Source: Adiantum capillus-veneris (lineage: Eukaryota > Streptophyta > Polypodiopsida > Polypodiales > Pteridaceae). From it: a stretch of 64,000 nt of DNA. A model generated the notes under the pieces. The model ran no database searches and was not told where the DNA came from. It saw only the letters and a list, made by a program, of their open reading frames with translations. The position numbers were made by a program, and so were the translations under genes. The stretch is from NCBI GenBank assembly GCA_014529385.2, contig CM043953.1, forward strand, positions 85,322,342 to 85,386,341. Direction: 5' to 3'. Below are positions 32,239 to 43,162 of the stretch, piece by piece (positions within the stretch are counted from its first letter, which is position 1; the number at the start of each line of letters is the position of its first letter).

Positions 32239-35200
32239 TTAAGAGATCTCTCTCTCATCCTCGCATAACTCAGCATAACTTCCTATATCTATATAGAGCT
32301 CTCCGTTTAAACACATATCCTCTGTTTCATTTTGTAGCTCCTCTGCATGCACCCCATATAGAGTAGTAGCATCTTGATGCTCGTCTGGCACCACCGCAGC
32401 GGCTTCTGATTGAGCATCTTCTCTGATCTCCTCCATTGATGTCGTTGTGATTGGCACATGGTAGCCTTCATACGTCCTTGCACTACGAGGGGCTAACTCT
32501 ATGACGTACCACCAGTTTGATGTAGACTTTGTAGGATGAAATACTACCTGCCAAAGCCACATAACTTACATGAGAGCTTTCAAGCACATAACTTGTAAAA
32601 GGGGGATGTTAACTATTTATATATATACTTACTTGTTCACAATGCTCGGGTAGTACGAAAGTGTCTCTTAGGTCAGTCCATTTCTTAGTAGAATCCACCT
32701 CAAGAAAACCAGACTCTCCTCTACGCACAGTAGCGTTTCGACCCTCCATGATTATCTTGAACCATTGCACGTCGAACAAGTCGACAAAAAATCCTCTGTA
32801 ATCGATCCTCAAAATCTCTTGCAGCGTGCCGAAGTAAGTGAGTTCCGCCACCACGGGATCTGCATCAGAGGAACGTCGTCGACTAGACTGTTCAAATTTT
32901 GCCATGATTCCACAATCTTGAGTAAAACGCTTTTTGTCGATTCGTTCCACCCTAAAATGTCGACCTTTACACCATGCTGCTGTGTATGACTTATACTACA
33001 ACGAACAAAGATTATGAGTGGCCGTTCAAACGTTTATAAATAAAGTCACTTGCTAGTCGTACATTGCAAACTTACCTTGGTCGCGCAACCCCGAGAGTAC
33101 TCCCACTCTTCTTCAGTCACTTCGTCACCGCATTGTTGTGCGCTTTTCAATTGGTTGTGCAACCATCTTAAGCTCATGAAGGTTGGTAGGCTCTCCAGAA
33201 CCGCTGGATAGTGCATCGGTGGTCGTCTTCCCCGTCTCCACTCGATTCGTGCCCTTTGTCGCTCTTGCTTTGCATCCTCATATTGTGAAATCCACTTTTG
33301 CATCACTGGATTGTGAAGCATGCAAAATCGGTTGATTTTAGCCTCTAGATCTTCCGTCATCTTCTTCTCAACACCGAGATTGCACATGACAATCCCAGAT
33401 ATGCGCTCATCATCTATGGTTCGCCATAGCGTGTCCCGGGATTTATCAAATCCGTCTAGCCACTCTCCAATGTACACTAGGGACTCTGATACCAACCAAC
33501 CTTCTGCCATGCTACCCTCCGGACGTGCCTTTTGACGCACATATCCCTTAAGCGTTTTTATGAAACGCTCTAAGAAGAACATCCATCTGGAATGAACTGT
33601 GCCAGCTATTTCCACCTCATCAACTATGTGAATAAGAAGATGCACCTGAATGGTTAGCATTGTAGTAGGAAAATGTTTCTCAAACATGCACACAAGCTCC
33701 GCAGCATTTAGTTTGGCGAATGGTATGGAGTCTACGTCGATCTCCTTTTGTGAGATCCATTGCACCAGCTTTGCAAGTTTGTAGATTGTGTTACGGATGT
33801 CGAGAGACAAACATCCCTCAATGGCAACCGGTAAAATAAACTGTAAAGTATGTGCAGCAATGATATTAAAGTCCACATTTTATGCAATGATATTAAAGTC
33901 CACTATGAACGTACCTGACACATTTTATGCCAATCGTGTGACTTCAAACCGGTAAGCTTTCCTTCTTTAGTAAAACACGTTCGGAGCGAGTGCATTACGC
34001 CAGTGGGGGTCCGCAAAGATCGAATGGCCTCTTTTACTTTGCGTTCTTGGGCTCCTGTGAAAATCCATGGTGCTTTAGGAAGTTTTATCGATCCATCAGA
34101 CGCTGTTTGCGGCCAATATTGCTCCATACGATCCACATTTCTAAGGTCAACTCTGGCTCCCAAAGTATCTTTCTTGCCGGTCAAATGGTCCCATAGTAGA
34201 TTACCCACATTCTTGAATATGTGCATTGGATCGAGCAAGTGATTGATCACGAGTCGAGGCCAGTATGGTAACTCGTACCATAGAGATAGTCTCTTCATCC
34301 CTGGAGGCAATCCGTCATCGCACATCTCCTTCTGCTCTAACCATGCTTGTGCAGACATCCTTGGTGGCTCTCTTCCCAAAAAGCCGTCGCGTAACACATG
34401 ATTCTCCGGAAGATACGCTTGATGACCTTCGTAGATTTGCTTCTTCAGTGAGGGTGCCCTACGTGCATTCAGTCTAGGTCCACATGTGACACATGCTCTG
34501 TATCCGCTTGTTTGAAGCCCTGCATGTATACACATGATAATAGATCAACTATGGGGAAAAACCAGATTTACAGTGTCTGAGAGAGGAGTGTCAATAGATC
34601 ACCTGAGCATTCTGTTAGCCCGGGATAGTCATGCATGGTCCACATTAGAATACCTCTGATCAAAGCATTCCGTCGTCCTGTGTGTCGGCTCATATCCACC
34701 ACCTCTATGCCAATCCACAATTGTTGTAGCTCTTCCAATAGTGGACGAAGATACACATCCATATTCCCCACTTTATATCGCCCTGGCACAATCAAGCTTA
34801 GCCATAGGTGCTCCTTCTTCGTAGTCAACCACGGGGAATGTTGTAGTTGACGATGACAACGGGCCATACACTGTAAGATGTTGATCTTTGACCAAATGGA
34901 TTTACGCCATCCATAGCCAGGCCAAGCGCAAATTTCGAGCTTCCCTGGCAAAATCCGACCATGTTCCATCTATATGTTTCCAGGCTGCGCAATCTGCAGG
35001 AATTCGTAGCACACCATCCGAAGATTTATTCTCCTCATGCCATGATGCTAGGGCGGCCATGGACTTACATTCGAAGAAATGCTTGATGCGAGGAAGCAAA
35101 GGAAAATGTCGCAAAACCTTTTGTGGAATTTTTGTCCCGTGGAGATCTACTCGATATCTTTCGGAATCACATTTCGGACACTTCTCCATGTCTGTGTATT

Positions 35201-35969
35201 CCCCTCTGAAAAGAATGCAGTCATTAGGACAAGCGTGGATAGAATTGTAATCCATCCCCAAGTTTCGCAAAATCTTTCTTGCTTCATCTCGGGAATCTGG
35301 CATCACATTGTCAGCTGGTAGAATGTGCTCTTTCAGCAATCTACACAACATAAAAATATGATACAGTCGTGTAAAAATCTATCAGATCATTATACACCAT
35401 GAGTTCTATTAAAGTAAACTAATTGTAATAGATCACCTGAAAAGCGCTGTGACGCTAGTGTCACTCCATCCAAACTTTGCCTGCATGTTGAGAAGAACCA
35501 GGAGTGCTTTCAATCTAGACATACGTGCTCCATTATACAATGATGTATCGGCTTCACTTTTCATATCATCATAGATAAGCCTTTCTGAATCCATGATCGT
35601 CTCGATCATTTCATCAATCTCGGGCTCAAACATTGCCTCGTTGGGAATGTGCTCTGCATGATCATCCCCCGAGCTGTCAGAGGCTACATCTTGTGGCCTC
35701 ACATATGCTGCTTGACCAAAGCGCCTGCGAATACGTCTATTGGGTTGCAAGATTGCTGCTTGTTGGCCAGCGTCAGAGTCCGACGAGTTATAATTGGCAA
35801 CAACTCGATCTATAATAGATGGATCGAACTCGCCAAATTCACGAACGTGCTGCAAAGAAACACGTCTTGTCCGTCGCACAGCATGCTTGCATTGATTACA
35901 AGGACATAAGACCCTCGTTGAGAGATAGGTGTTTCGGTTGGACGGTCCCACATCTTCGTCGCTACTCAT
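32239..35969 (-). pseudogene. CACTA transposase (Tnp2 type), copy 2, six exons with two single-base deletions
   Basis: Exons: 35,969-35,437, 35,340-34,603, 34,519-33,915, 33,840-33,076, 32,989-32,633 and 32,547-32,239, all with GT/AG introns. Domains in order are the Cys-rich N-terminus, Transposase_21 core (exons 2-3, with LPYWPRLVINHLLDPMHIF), DUF4218-like exon 4 (PVAIEGCLSLDIRNTIYKL, HIVDEVEIAGTVHSRWMFF) and DUF4216-like exons 5-6 (LTYFGTLQEILRIDYRGFF, then STSNWWYVIELAP). A base is missing near 34,923, just before the Asp-Gly catalytic motif, and another in the G-run at 34,833-34,836. Exon lengths sum to 3,307, and two more bases would restore a multiple of three, which supports the exon model. 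As it stands the frame is lost in the core. The gene lies beside the second gene and was probably mobile recently. Confidence 0.88.
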
Positions 35970-36031
35970 AATGAGGATAAAAAACTTATAACCTAGACAA
36001 CAAATTTAATATTCTATTGGCATTCTTCGTC

Positions 36032-36033
<2 letters not shown>

Positions 36034-36089
<56 letters not shown>
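36034..36089. repeat. (CT)n microsatellite upstream of the copy 2 transposase
   Basis: Counterpart of the (GA)n tract at 23,579-23,644 in copy 1, 65 bases ahead of the transposase ATG on the minus strand. Confidence 0.85.
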
Positions 36090-36091
<2 letters not shown>

Positions 36092-36459
36092 ACCTCACAT
36101 TCTCTAGTCATGTCCAATCCCCGCACACCTCGGTCTAGAGGTGCACGGAGATCAGAACCACCGGGTTATAATCTCGTCTTTATTGGTCAATACCTATATT
36201 TGTGGGTACAAGAAATCTAGACACCCACGTCTACATGATACTGCATGTAGTGGACAAAATCCCTTTGCCTCTTCTCTAGCTGTAGCACTTCACTTCATCT
36301 TAACATCTTTTCACAGTAGATCTTTTCACTGTTCGTCTAACTCTAAACCCTAAACCGTAAGTAATTTTGCGTGGACTCGATCTAACGTAAATAAGCGTAA
36401 ATCTAAATAAACGTAAATCTAACTAAAAATAAAGCTAAATCTAATTTAACGTAAGTCTA

Positions 36460-36673
36460 ATGACTAGAGGTTGTCTAGATGGTCATTGTGTCGGGGATGT
36501 AGTGACTCTTGCCGCCCTGAAGATCCACCTTCTTCCCTATCTTCTGAAGACATTTCACCAGTACTTTTGGATCGACGGAGCCCACTATGAGAGAAGGCAG
36601 CAATACCCTATATTCCATTGAGGGCTTTCTTCACCCGCTTCATGCAGGCATCGCAGTCTATGGAGACCCGCAT
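36460..36673 (-). pseudogene. Captured HIPP fragment, copy 2, shorter
   Basis: The minus-strand frame starts MRVSIDCDACMKRVKKALNG at 36,673, which is the HMA metal-binding start with its own Met. The same TAG follows as in copy 1. In the next frame GSVDPKVLVKCLQKIGKKVD gives the end of the fold, with Gly-Ser-Val-Asp where copy 1 has Gly-Phe-Val-Asp. The fragment stops after CCTCTAGTCATT, and the CaaX end present in copy 1 is missing, removed with about 0.4 kb of leader. Codons are closer to the usual family sequence here than in copy 1. Confidence 0.75.
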
Positions 36674-37241
36674 CTAATCTAATATAACATAAATCTAAAT
36701 CTAGCTTAAATAAATGTAAATCTAGTTAAAAATAAACCTAAATCTAATTTAATGTAAGTCTACATATAACCTAATCTTTAACGTCTTTTAAAATAGTTTC
36801 CTACGACGTTATAACTCTCTTCTTCCTGTGTGTGTGCGCGTGTGTGGATGTGTGTGCCAATAAAAAGAGATAAATGGTATAACCTTTCTATCACCCATGC
36901 CAAGTATGATAGATTGATTATGCCATTTCTCTCTTGAATAATAGGTCTTCAGTTCAACTCCTCGTCGGCTAGATCTTTAGGTCTTTTAATTTTAATTAGT
37001 TTCCTACGACGCTCCCTTAGTTTCTCTTTCTTTCTCTTTCAATGTGTGTGCGTTTTTTTGGATCGTATGCATGTTTTCTTTCTCTTTTCCTCTCTCAATG
37101 TGTGCGTTTTTTGTTTATGCATGTTCTCTCTCTCTTTTCCTCTCTCAATGCGTGCGTTTTTTGTTTATGCATGCTCTCTCTCTCTTTTTCTCTCTCAATG
37201 TGTGTGTGCATTCTTTGTTTATGTATGTGTGTGCGTTTTTG

Positions 37242-37303
<62 letters not shown>

Positions 37304-37427
37304 AACACTATATGTGTGTGTGTATGTGTGTGTGTGTGAGAGAGAGAGCGAGGGAGAGAGAAAGAAAGGAAGGGAACATGAGAAAGAGGAGAGGGAAGGA
37401 GCATACCTGTCTCTCCTTCCTCTCCTC

Positions 37428-37469
<42 letters not shown>

Positions 37470-37470
37470 G

Positions 37471-37505
<35 letters not shown>

Positions 37506-37770
37506 GGGAGAGCGTTACCTGCTCTTTGCTTGAGGGCGCCGAAAAACTCAGATCTGAGATCTGAGTTTTTGGGCGCGCTCGGTTATTTTTTTTACCCCAG
37601 CTGGCGTCGCTATGAGCGTCGCTATGAGCGTCGCTATGAGCGTCGCAAATTTACAAAGAAATTTGCGACGCTCATAGCGACGCTTATAGCGACGCTCATA
37701 GCGACGCCGGGAATTTTTTTTTGGAGCGTCGCTGTGTGAGCGTCGCTAATGTGAAGAGCCTCTTGTAGTG
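36674..37770. other. Leader and terminal region of CACTA copy 2
   Basis: Non-coding. It contains TTTAGATTTA-type AT-rich leader repeats, the 50-bp tandem array (about 37,040-37,215), (CT)n at 37,243-37,300, (GT)n at 37,435-37,464, (GA)n to about 37,502, a GATCTGAGATC palindrome near 37,550, and subterminal GCGTCGCTAT repeats at 37,600-37,750. Frames through this region give Ser-Leu and Cys-Val runs and are not genes. Confidence 0.75.
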
Positions 37771-37773
37771 AAG

Positions 37774-37788
37774 GGTGTGTGTGTGTGT

Positions 37789-37875
<87 letters not shown>

Positions 37876-38027
37876 TATTACGCCCATTCGGGCTGCCTGA
37901 GCGACAGAGAACGAGAGAGGGGGGCAAGAGTCAACGGGGTGGGGAATAGGGTGAGGGAGTAGCGGGCCAGGGGGTGAGGGAGAGGGAGAGGGTGAAGGGG
38001 TGTGTGTGTGTGTGTGTTGGGTGGGTG

Positions 38028-38089
<62 letters not shown>

Positions 38090-38722
38090 TGGTTGTGCCT
38101 GCATGGGCTCCTCTTTCAACACCGAGAGCGAGGGAGAGAGTGTGAGAGAGTTAGAGAGAGAGAGAGTATGGACGAGTGGAAGATTGTGGTGGGGGGGGTT
38201 TGAACAAAATAATGAAAGAGAGAGAGAGAGAAACTATTTTGTCACATGCATGGCTGCCGACAAGAGGACGAGAGAGGGTGAGAGAGTTAATGCGAGGCGA
38301 GAGAGAGAGTGGGGTAGGGAGAGAGAGTAGGTGATATTTTATGCATGGGGGTACCCTCTCAGGTAGGGTGATGGATGAGGACGAGAGAGAGAGATGTTAT
38401 ATGCTTTTTTTGTTTTTTTTCATGCACCCTTTTGGGTATGCCTACAGAGAACAAAAAAAGGCAGAGAGAGAGTGGAAAGAGGTAGAGGGGGAATGAGGGG
38501 TGTGTTGGCAATAATGGAGGGGAGAGAGGGAATAATGGAGGAGAGGGAGCGAGTGGTGCTAAAGAGAGGCGCGCGGCTTATGGCGCACCCGCACAAGAAA
38601 GTGATGGTTTGGCAATAGTGAAAAAAACATTTGTTGTTTTTTATCTCCTACTCCCTGAATGGGTTGATTTCTGCGGCATTGCTTTTGAAAGCCGACCAAT
38701 TCTTCAGTTTTCTCCTCCTAGG
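37774..38722 (+). repeat. Microsatellite-rich dispersed repeat, copy B, right part
   Basis: Continues copy B beyond the CACTA element and matches 3,411-4,415. It includes (GA)n at 37,792-37,872 and 38,032-38,085, GGTGGGTGCTATGAGAG, and the end motif CTGCGGCATTGCTTT near 38,670. Homology with copy A stops at AGGCTAGA. Confidence 0.8.
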
Positions 38723-38794
38723 CTAGACTAAACCCTTATCAATGCCTAAAAAAGTATATTTGATTGCTTGAAAGATGTAATGGTAATTTCCTAG

Positions 38795-39305
38795 GAACCA
38801 TTAGGAAGAGGATGGGGTGTAGGAGGGCCTCTTTATTTTCCATGAGGTTATGGAGGTGATTAACATTTTGACAAATAGGTGTACTCCATGTCTGCAAGAA
38901 TGGTGGGTGTGTAAGAGATGTGTAAGAGTGGTCAAAGGATGCACTCTCCCCCCCCCCCCCCCCCTAAAAAAAAAAAAAAAGCAGGTGGATAATTTTATGT
39001 TTTTTGGCCTTCCATAACTCCCACATATGATCCGCGATTTGAGCCGAGATCATAGATCTGCAATATACGCGACGAGCTCTTTATATAGATATGCTACATG
39101 ATATGGTTTTAACTGTTAGATTTTAAGTTCCATTTTGGGGGGAAATTTAGAATTCAAATAAACTAGCCGTTTTTCCTGTTTGAATTCAAAGGCTATCCTT
39201 TGATTACTTTCCTAAAACTAAAGGTTTTACTTCCTTAAACTGCCAAATAAAGAGGCCCTCCTAGTCCCCATTCTCTTCCTAATGATTGAAAATAGCGGAA
39301 TTAAG
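38795..39305. repeat. Element of about 0.5 kb with inverted ends of about 45 bp
   Basis: CATTAGGAAGAGGATGGGG followed by GTAGGAGGGCCTCTTTATTT at about 38,805-38,847 is mirrored by the complement at 39,245-39,290, with a few mismatches. The inside is non-coding and includes a C18 run followed by A15 (38,947-38,979). This looks like a miniature inverted-repeat element; no target duplication is clear. Confidence 0.55.
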
Positions 39306-40880
39306 AGAATTGTAGTGAGAGTTTTTATGAGACTACTTTGAGAAAATAGAGGGTGGACTTGATTAGAGGTAGCAACATAGCTATTATACTTTATTAACTT
39401 GGCATGAACGATACTTTGCAAGAAAGAGAATTAGAAAAACTAACAAGAATTGAGGACTAGATTTATGTGGAGCCGGTCCCCCGTCCCCCCTCCAAAAGGC
39501 TTTCGTATTATAATTTCTCCCATAAAGAGGAGCTTGGTACAATACAAGCTTTGTGTTCCTTAAGACCCTGCTGGTGCAATGAGGATAGAGGGATTCATGC
39601 ATCACAATTAGTCCTGTAACTTAACTAAATGAAATCTTTAACTTGTCCCCAACCTCAATCCCAAGACCTCAAACACCTTCGAAGGTGGATAGAGCTAGCA
39701 TGGAATGAGGGTAGGGAAGAGGAAGAAAAATCAATCTTTACGAGAAAAAAAAATTCCTCACTTAGGATCACTCTTCTTATTTAGCATATCATGATAGCAT
39801 GGTAATGAAGATGGGGAAGATGGAAAGATTTAGGATTGAAGCATGGATCTTGGTTGGATTTGCATTCCATAGCCAAGAGTGTTGGTGTAGGCTCTCAAAT
39901 CCTCAAAATTTTTGAAGAAAGACATGAAGTTCTTACACTTAGCACTTCACACAATGAGCTTGTGTGTGAGTGTGTGTAAGAGAGTATATCTTGCAAGCAA
40001 GCCCCCTACATGCTTGGCTCCCCTCTTGTAGCTCATGCCTTATGCTCATTGGCTCCTTCAAGCCTACCCAATCACAAGCATGGATCAATTTAAGTAATAG
40101 AGGTAGCCTTTGGACACATGTCCTCCTTTTTCTTTGAGAGAGAGGGCATGAGTAATGCATAAACAATTAATTTCACTAGCTAAATTATCATTGGATCCCT
40201 CTCATGGAAATCCAGTAGGCTTTAGGCACACTATGGGGGCAACTTTGGTTAGGGATTTGACATGTGTCCTATATGCCTCTTTGAGCAAGGGGTGCCTCTT
40301 GGGACATTACTTGTAGGGCTTGCCCCCTTCTTTGTAGGCATGCCTTTGACTTTCTACCCTCAAGCACCTTGGCTCCCAACTAGCTGAAGCACCTTAGTCA
40401 TCAAGCACGGGTATAGCAAGTACATGGACTCACTCACATGCCCCTTCCTTCTAGGGCTTTTGTGCCGAAACTTTTTGAGTATCAAATAGTGAAAGGACAA
40501 AGGTTAGAGAGGCTAAGCGTCACTCTAATGAATGAGGCTCTTTTGGTGGTTGGGTACTTTCATGGATTTTTGAGAGAACTCCATGGATCACATAAGTAAT
40601 ACACTCCCAAATTGCAGGTGAGAAGTTGGAGTTTGATTTTGGTAGCTTTGATGTGGAGTGGAACCTAGGTGGGGACTTGAAGACCATAAAGTGTTTGCTT
40701 GGTTGTAAACAAGGGTCTTCTTCTGCCATGCTTTGTCCATTTTGCACTTGAGGGTACAAACCTAACAAACAAAAAGCACACAAGAACTAAACAAAGGGCG
40801 GTTCAATGCTTCCATGTCAACGGGATGGAGAAGAAGGGTTGGATTGTCGTGATGTTGGAGATGAAGGCAGAGAATGCGAA
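39306..40880. other. Non-coding, nothing recognised
   Basis: Only short frames without motifs on both strands. No repeat seen by eye. Confidence 0.45.
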
Positions 40881-41830
40881 GCGTCTATTTTGAGATGTCC
40901 CATGGTCAATGCTCCAGCTCGTGCACAAATGGACTAGGCTTGGAATCCAATATTTCCATTTACTCTATCGAATGTACATTTTTTTACATTACAATCATTC
41001 ATGCGCATTTTTGATAGGCTATTGAATCTCCACATTGACTATGCTTTCACAATGAAGCCATTGGAAAAGTCCCAAGAAGTGATAAAAAGGGTGGATGCAC
41101 TCTTAAATTTTGTTGGCTGTCATGGTGGAAATGGGTATATCATTGCTTCAAAGAACAGTAGGGAGGCCCATGAATTCCACAACAAGTGTCAATGAGTGGG
41201 CAAAAATCCAGACACTTTTTGAAGAAAGTAACCCAAGGAAATCCAGGTTGATATGAGGCTCCAAACAACTTCAACCACAAGGTAGGTAACCTTTGGGAGC
41301 CTTTGGAAAAAAGTATACAAAGCTACTACTAGTTAATAATGATTCGAATGGAAAATTTGCAACAAACAAGCGCAAGCAACTTTGGGCATATTTTTATAAA
41401 ATTATCAAGCCTATGGACCTTACAAGCACAACAAAAGAACAATGCCAATCATTTCAAGAAGCCCTGGTGAATTTCACCAAGGTCTTTACCCTTTTTTAGG
41501 GTGAAAATGACATCACACATTACATGGTAAGCCATGCTATGTAGTGAACTTATTACAAGGGATTGTTTTCATTAAATAATGTGCATCATTTTCTCATGTG
41601 AACAACATATCTTGTTTGTGCATGGTCCATTTTTTATGCACAAATATGGTTCGCTTGAGATTTTTAGCACTCAAGGCATGGAGAAGTCCCATTATCAAGC
41701 AAAAGGGGTGTACTTCAAAAATACTCGACATGGTCATGGAATGGTGCAATCTAATTATTTGAAGGAGATGTTCAACTGGTTTTTTTACACAACATTTTCT
41801 TATAATCTCACAATGGAGCGTGCATGACAA
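40880..41830 (+). pseudogene. Decayed coding segment of unknown family
   Basis: Four consecutive plus-strand frames read like parts of one protein. 41,001-41,195 has MRIFDRLLNLHIDYAFTMKP and LNFVGCHGGNGYIIASKN. 41,293-41,499 has KRKQLWAYFYKIIKPMDL and SFQEALVNFTKVFTLF. 41,579-41,827 has HGPFFMHKYGSLEIFSTQGM and EKSHYQAKGVYFKNTRHGHG, ending near LKEMFNWFFY. Stops and frame changes separate them. The Gly-Ser-Leu...Gln-Gly-Met-Glu-Lys-Ser-His segment looks like a conserved active or binding region, perhaps from a transposon-encoded protein. I cannot name the family. A Cys-rich segment at 50,592 may belong to a related gene. Confidence 0.4.
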
Positions 41831-42365
41831 TCCAAGATTTCTAGGGAAGTGTGCAAATTGAGTCATCAACAACACAACAATAAGTGGCGAATGTCACAAG
41901 GGTCCACTAAGCATGCTTCATGGCGCCAATGCAGAGTGCCACAAGGGTCAAAGTGGATTTCGTACAAGTGACTACACGTGAACGCAGAGTCCAACTCTTC
42001 TTTACATTTTTTTTAAAAAATTTTGGTGCATCCTTTTTAAAAATTATATTTTTTTGCAAAAATTAGTGTGAACATGACCCTTTTAAAATGGGTCCTTATA
42101 AATATTGGATCATCTCATAAACCACTTATTTCTTAAGAACATGTGAGCTCTTACCATACCAAAGAGCATCTTACTGCCAACAGAAACACCCTCCAAGGAT
42201 GTGAGAAGCCGGCATGGCTTAAAGGCACAAGAAAATGGTCATGAACACCTGGCCATTCTAGGCACACTTCAAGCAGTGGGCATGGTATTTGGGCCCACAA
42301 GTCATCAAGGGTAGAAGATTCTTCATGTGCACAACAATAAACACCTCAATGTAGAGTGAAGCACC

Positions 42366-42545
42366 ATGCCCAGTGTTGGCAAGAAAAGGAGGTCCAACAA
42401 ACATGAGAATCTGACAGGGAGGAGGCACCGCTCCACCAATCGCAAGAAGGACCATCTAGAGCTCAGGTGGTCCATACAAATACTAAATAAGAGACAGAGC
42501 CACCATGGCAGCGAGCTCAGGTACCGCACACACACCGAGTCCTAG
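42366..42545 (+). other. Short basic open frame ahead of the histone-like segment
   Basis: A frame from ATG at 42,366 starts MPSVGKKRRSNKHENLTGRR and stays Lys/Arg/His-rich until a stop near 42,545. It is in a different frame from the H3-like segment that begins at 42,644. A basic tail ahead of a histone fold would be expected, so this might be the old tail joined by an intron or frameshift. Its composition alone does not prove that. Confidence 0.25.
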
Positions 42546-42643
42546 TGGGGGTGAAGACACTACCTCGTGACTATGGATCTCTCTCCACAACAGCAAGGGA
42601 AGAGGATGACTTAGAAGATGCGCCAGATCCAGCACAAATCTAA

Positions 42644-42988
42644 GTTTTTCAAGAAGCCCAACAAGTAAATGTTCAAGTACCCCCTAAACAACCTCAATGG
42701 CGTAAAATAGCAAGGGCATTTGCAAATATCCACCACTACCAGAAGACTACCAAGCTTATAATTCGGTACGCCCCTTTTGCTTGCATGGTAAAGGAGGTGC
42801 TTCAAAGCTATGAAAATCAACATAGGATGCAAGCAATGGCTCTGGAGGCTATTCAAGAATTTGGAGAAGCCCGCATCATTTTGGTGTTGGAACATACCAA
42901 CCTATGTGCCATACATTCAAAGAGAGTGACACTACAACCAAAGGACATGCATCTTGCACGCGAATTGTTGCTAGACTTTGGGCATTAG
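42644..42988 (+). pseudogene. Divergent histone H3-like fold
   Basis: The 115-codon frame (TAA upstream at 42,641, stop at 42,986-42,988) matches the histone H3 core in order. HHYQKTTKLIIRYAPFACMV covers helix N and helix 1. A loop of normal H3 length has YENQHRMQAMA. Helix 2 follows as LEAIQEFGEARIILVLEH, then TNLCAIHSKRVTLQPKDMHL and ARELLLDFGH at the C-terminus. TNLCAIH-KRVT and PKD--LAR are the hallmark H3 residues. No recognisable N-terminal tail is in frame. Many core positions differ from canonical H3 (Leu-Glu-His for Phe-Glu-Asp, for example), so it is either a decaying pseudogene or a fast-evolving variant. The loop 1 length argues against a typical CENH3. It lies among decayed transposon-like sequence. 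Confidence 0.75.
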
Positions 42989-43160
42989 CCAGAGTTACAC
43001 CTCCATTTTTGTATTACACACCCTTCTTTTTGTACTCAGATGTCTTAGTAATGACAAAATGATTGAGAGTGGTGTTTAATGTCTCCAAATTCATTTCTAG
43101 GCTTTTTTGCTTCTTCATGTGTTATGAATTAAGTGATTCTATTTATGAACATTTGAATTT
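42989..43160. other. Spacer after the H3-like segment
   Basis: AT-rich, no feature seen. A possible polyadenylation context (TTTTTGTATTACACACC) follows the stop but is not diagnostic. Confidence 0.3.
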
Positions 43161-43162
43161 AA

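Larger units (their letters stand above)
30006..37770 (-). mobile_element. CACTA (En/Spm-type) transposon, copy 2, 7,765 bp, near full length
   Basis: Ends are CACTACAAGAGGTT at 30,006 and the complement of CACTACAAGAGGCT at 37,770. AAG at 30,003-30,005 and AAG at 37,771-37,773 form a perfect 3-bp target duplication, the size expected for CACTA elements. Orientation is opposite to copy 1. It carries the full six-exon transposase gene, an open three-exon second gene, a shortened HIPP fragment and the same microsatellite blocks. It inserted into copy B of the microsatellite-rich repeat. The perfect duplication and better-preserved genes suggest a more recent insertion than copy 1. Confidence 0.93.

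Noticed and set aside
42644-42988. Calling the histone-like segment CENH3
   Set aside because: Loop 1 has the length of ordinary H3, whereas CENH3 usually has a longer loop, and no CENH3-type N-terminal tail is in frame.
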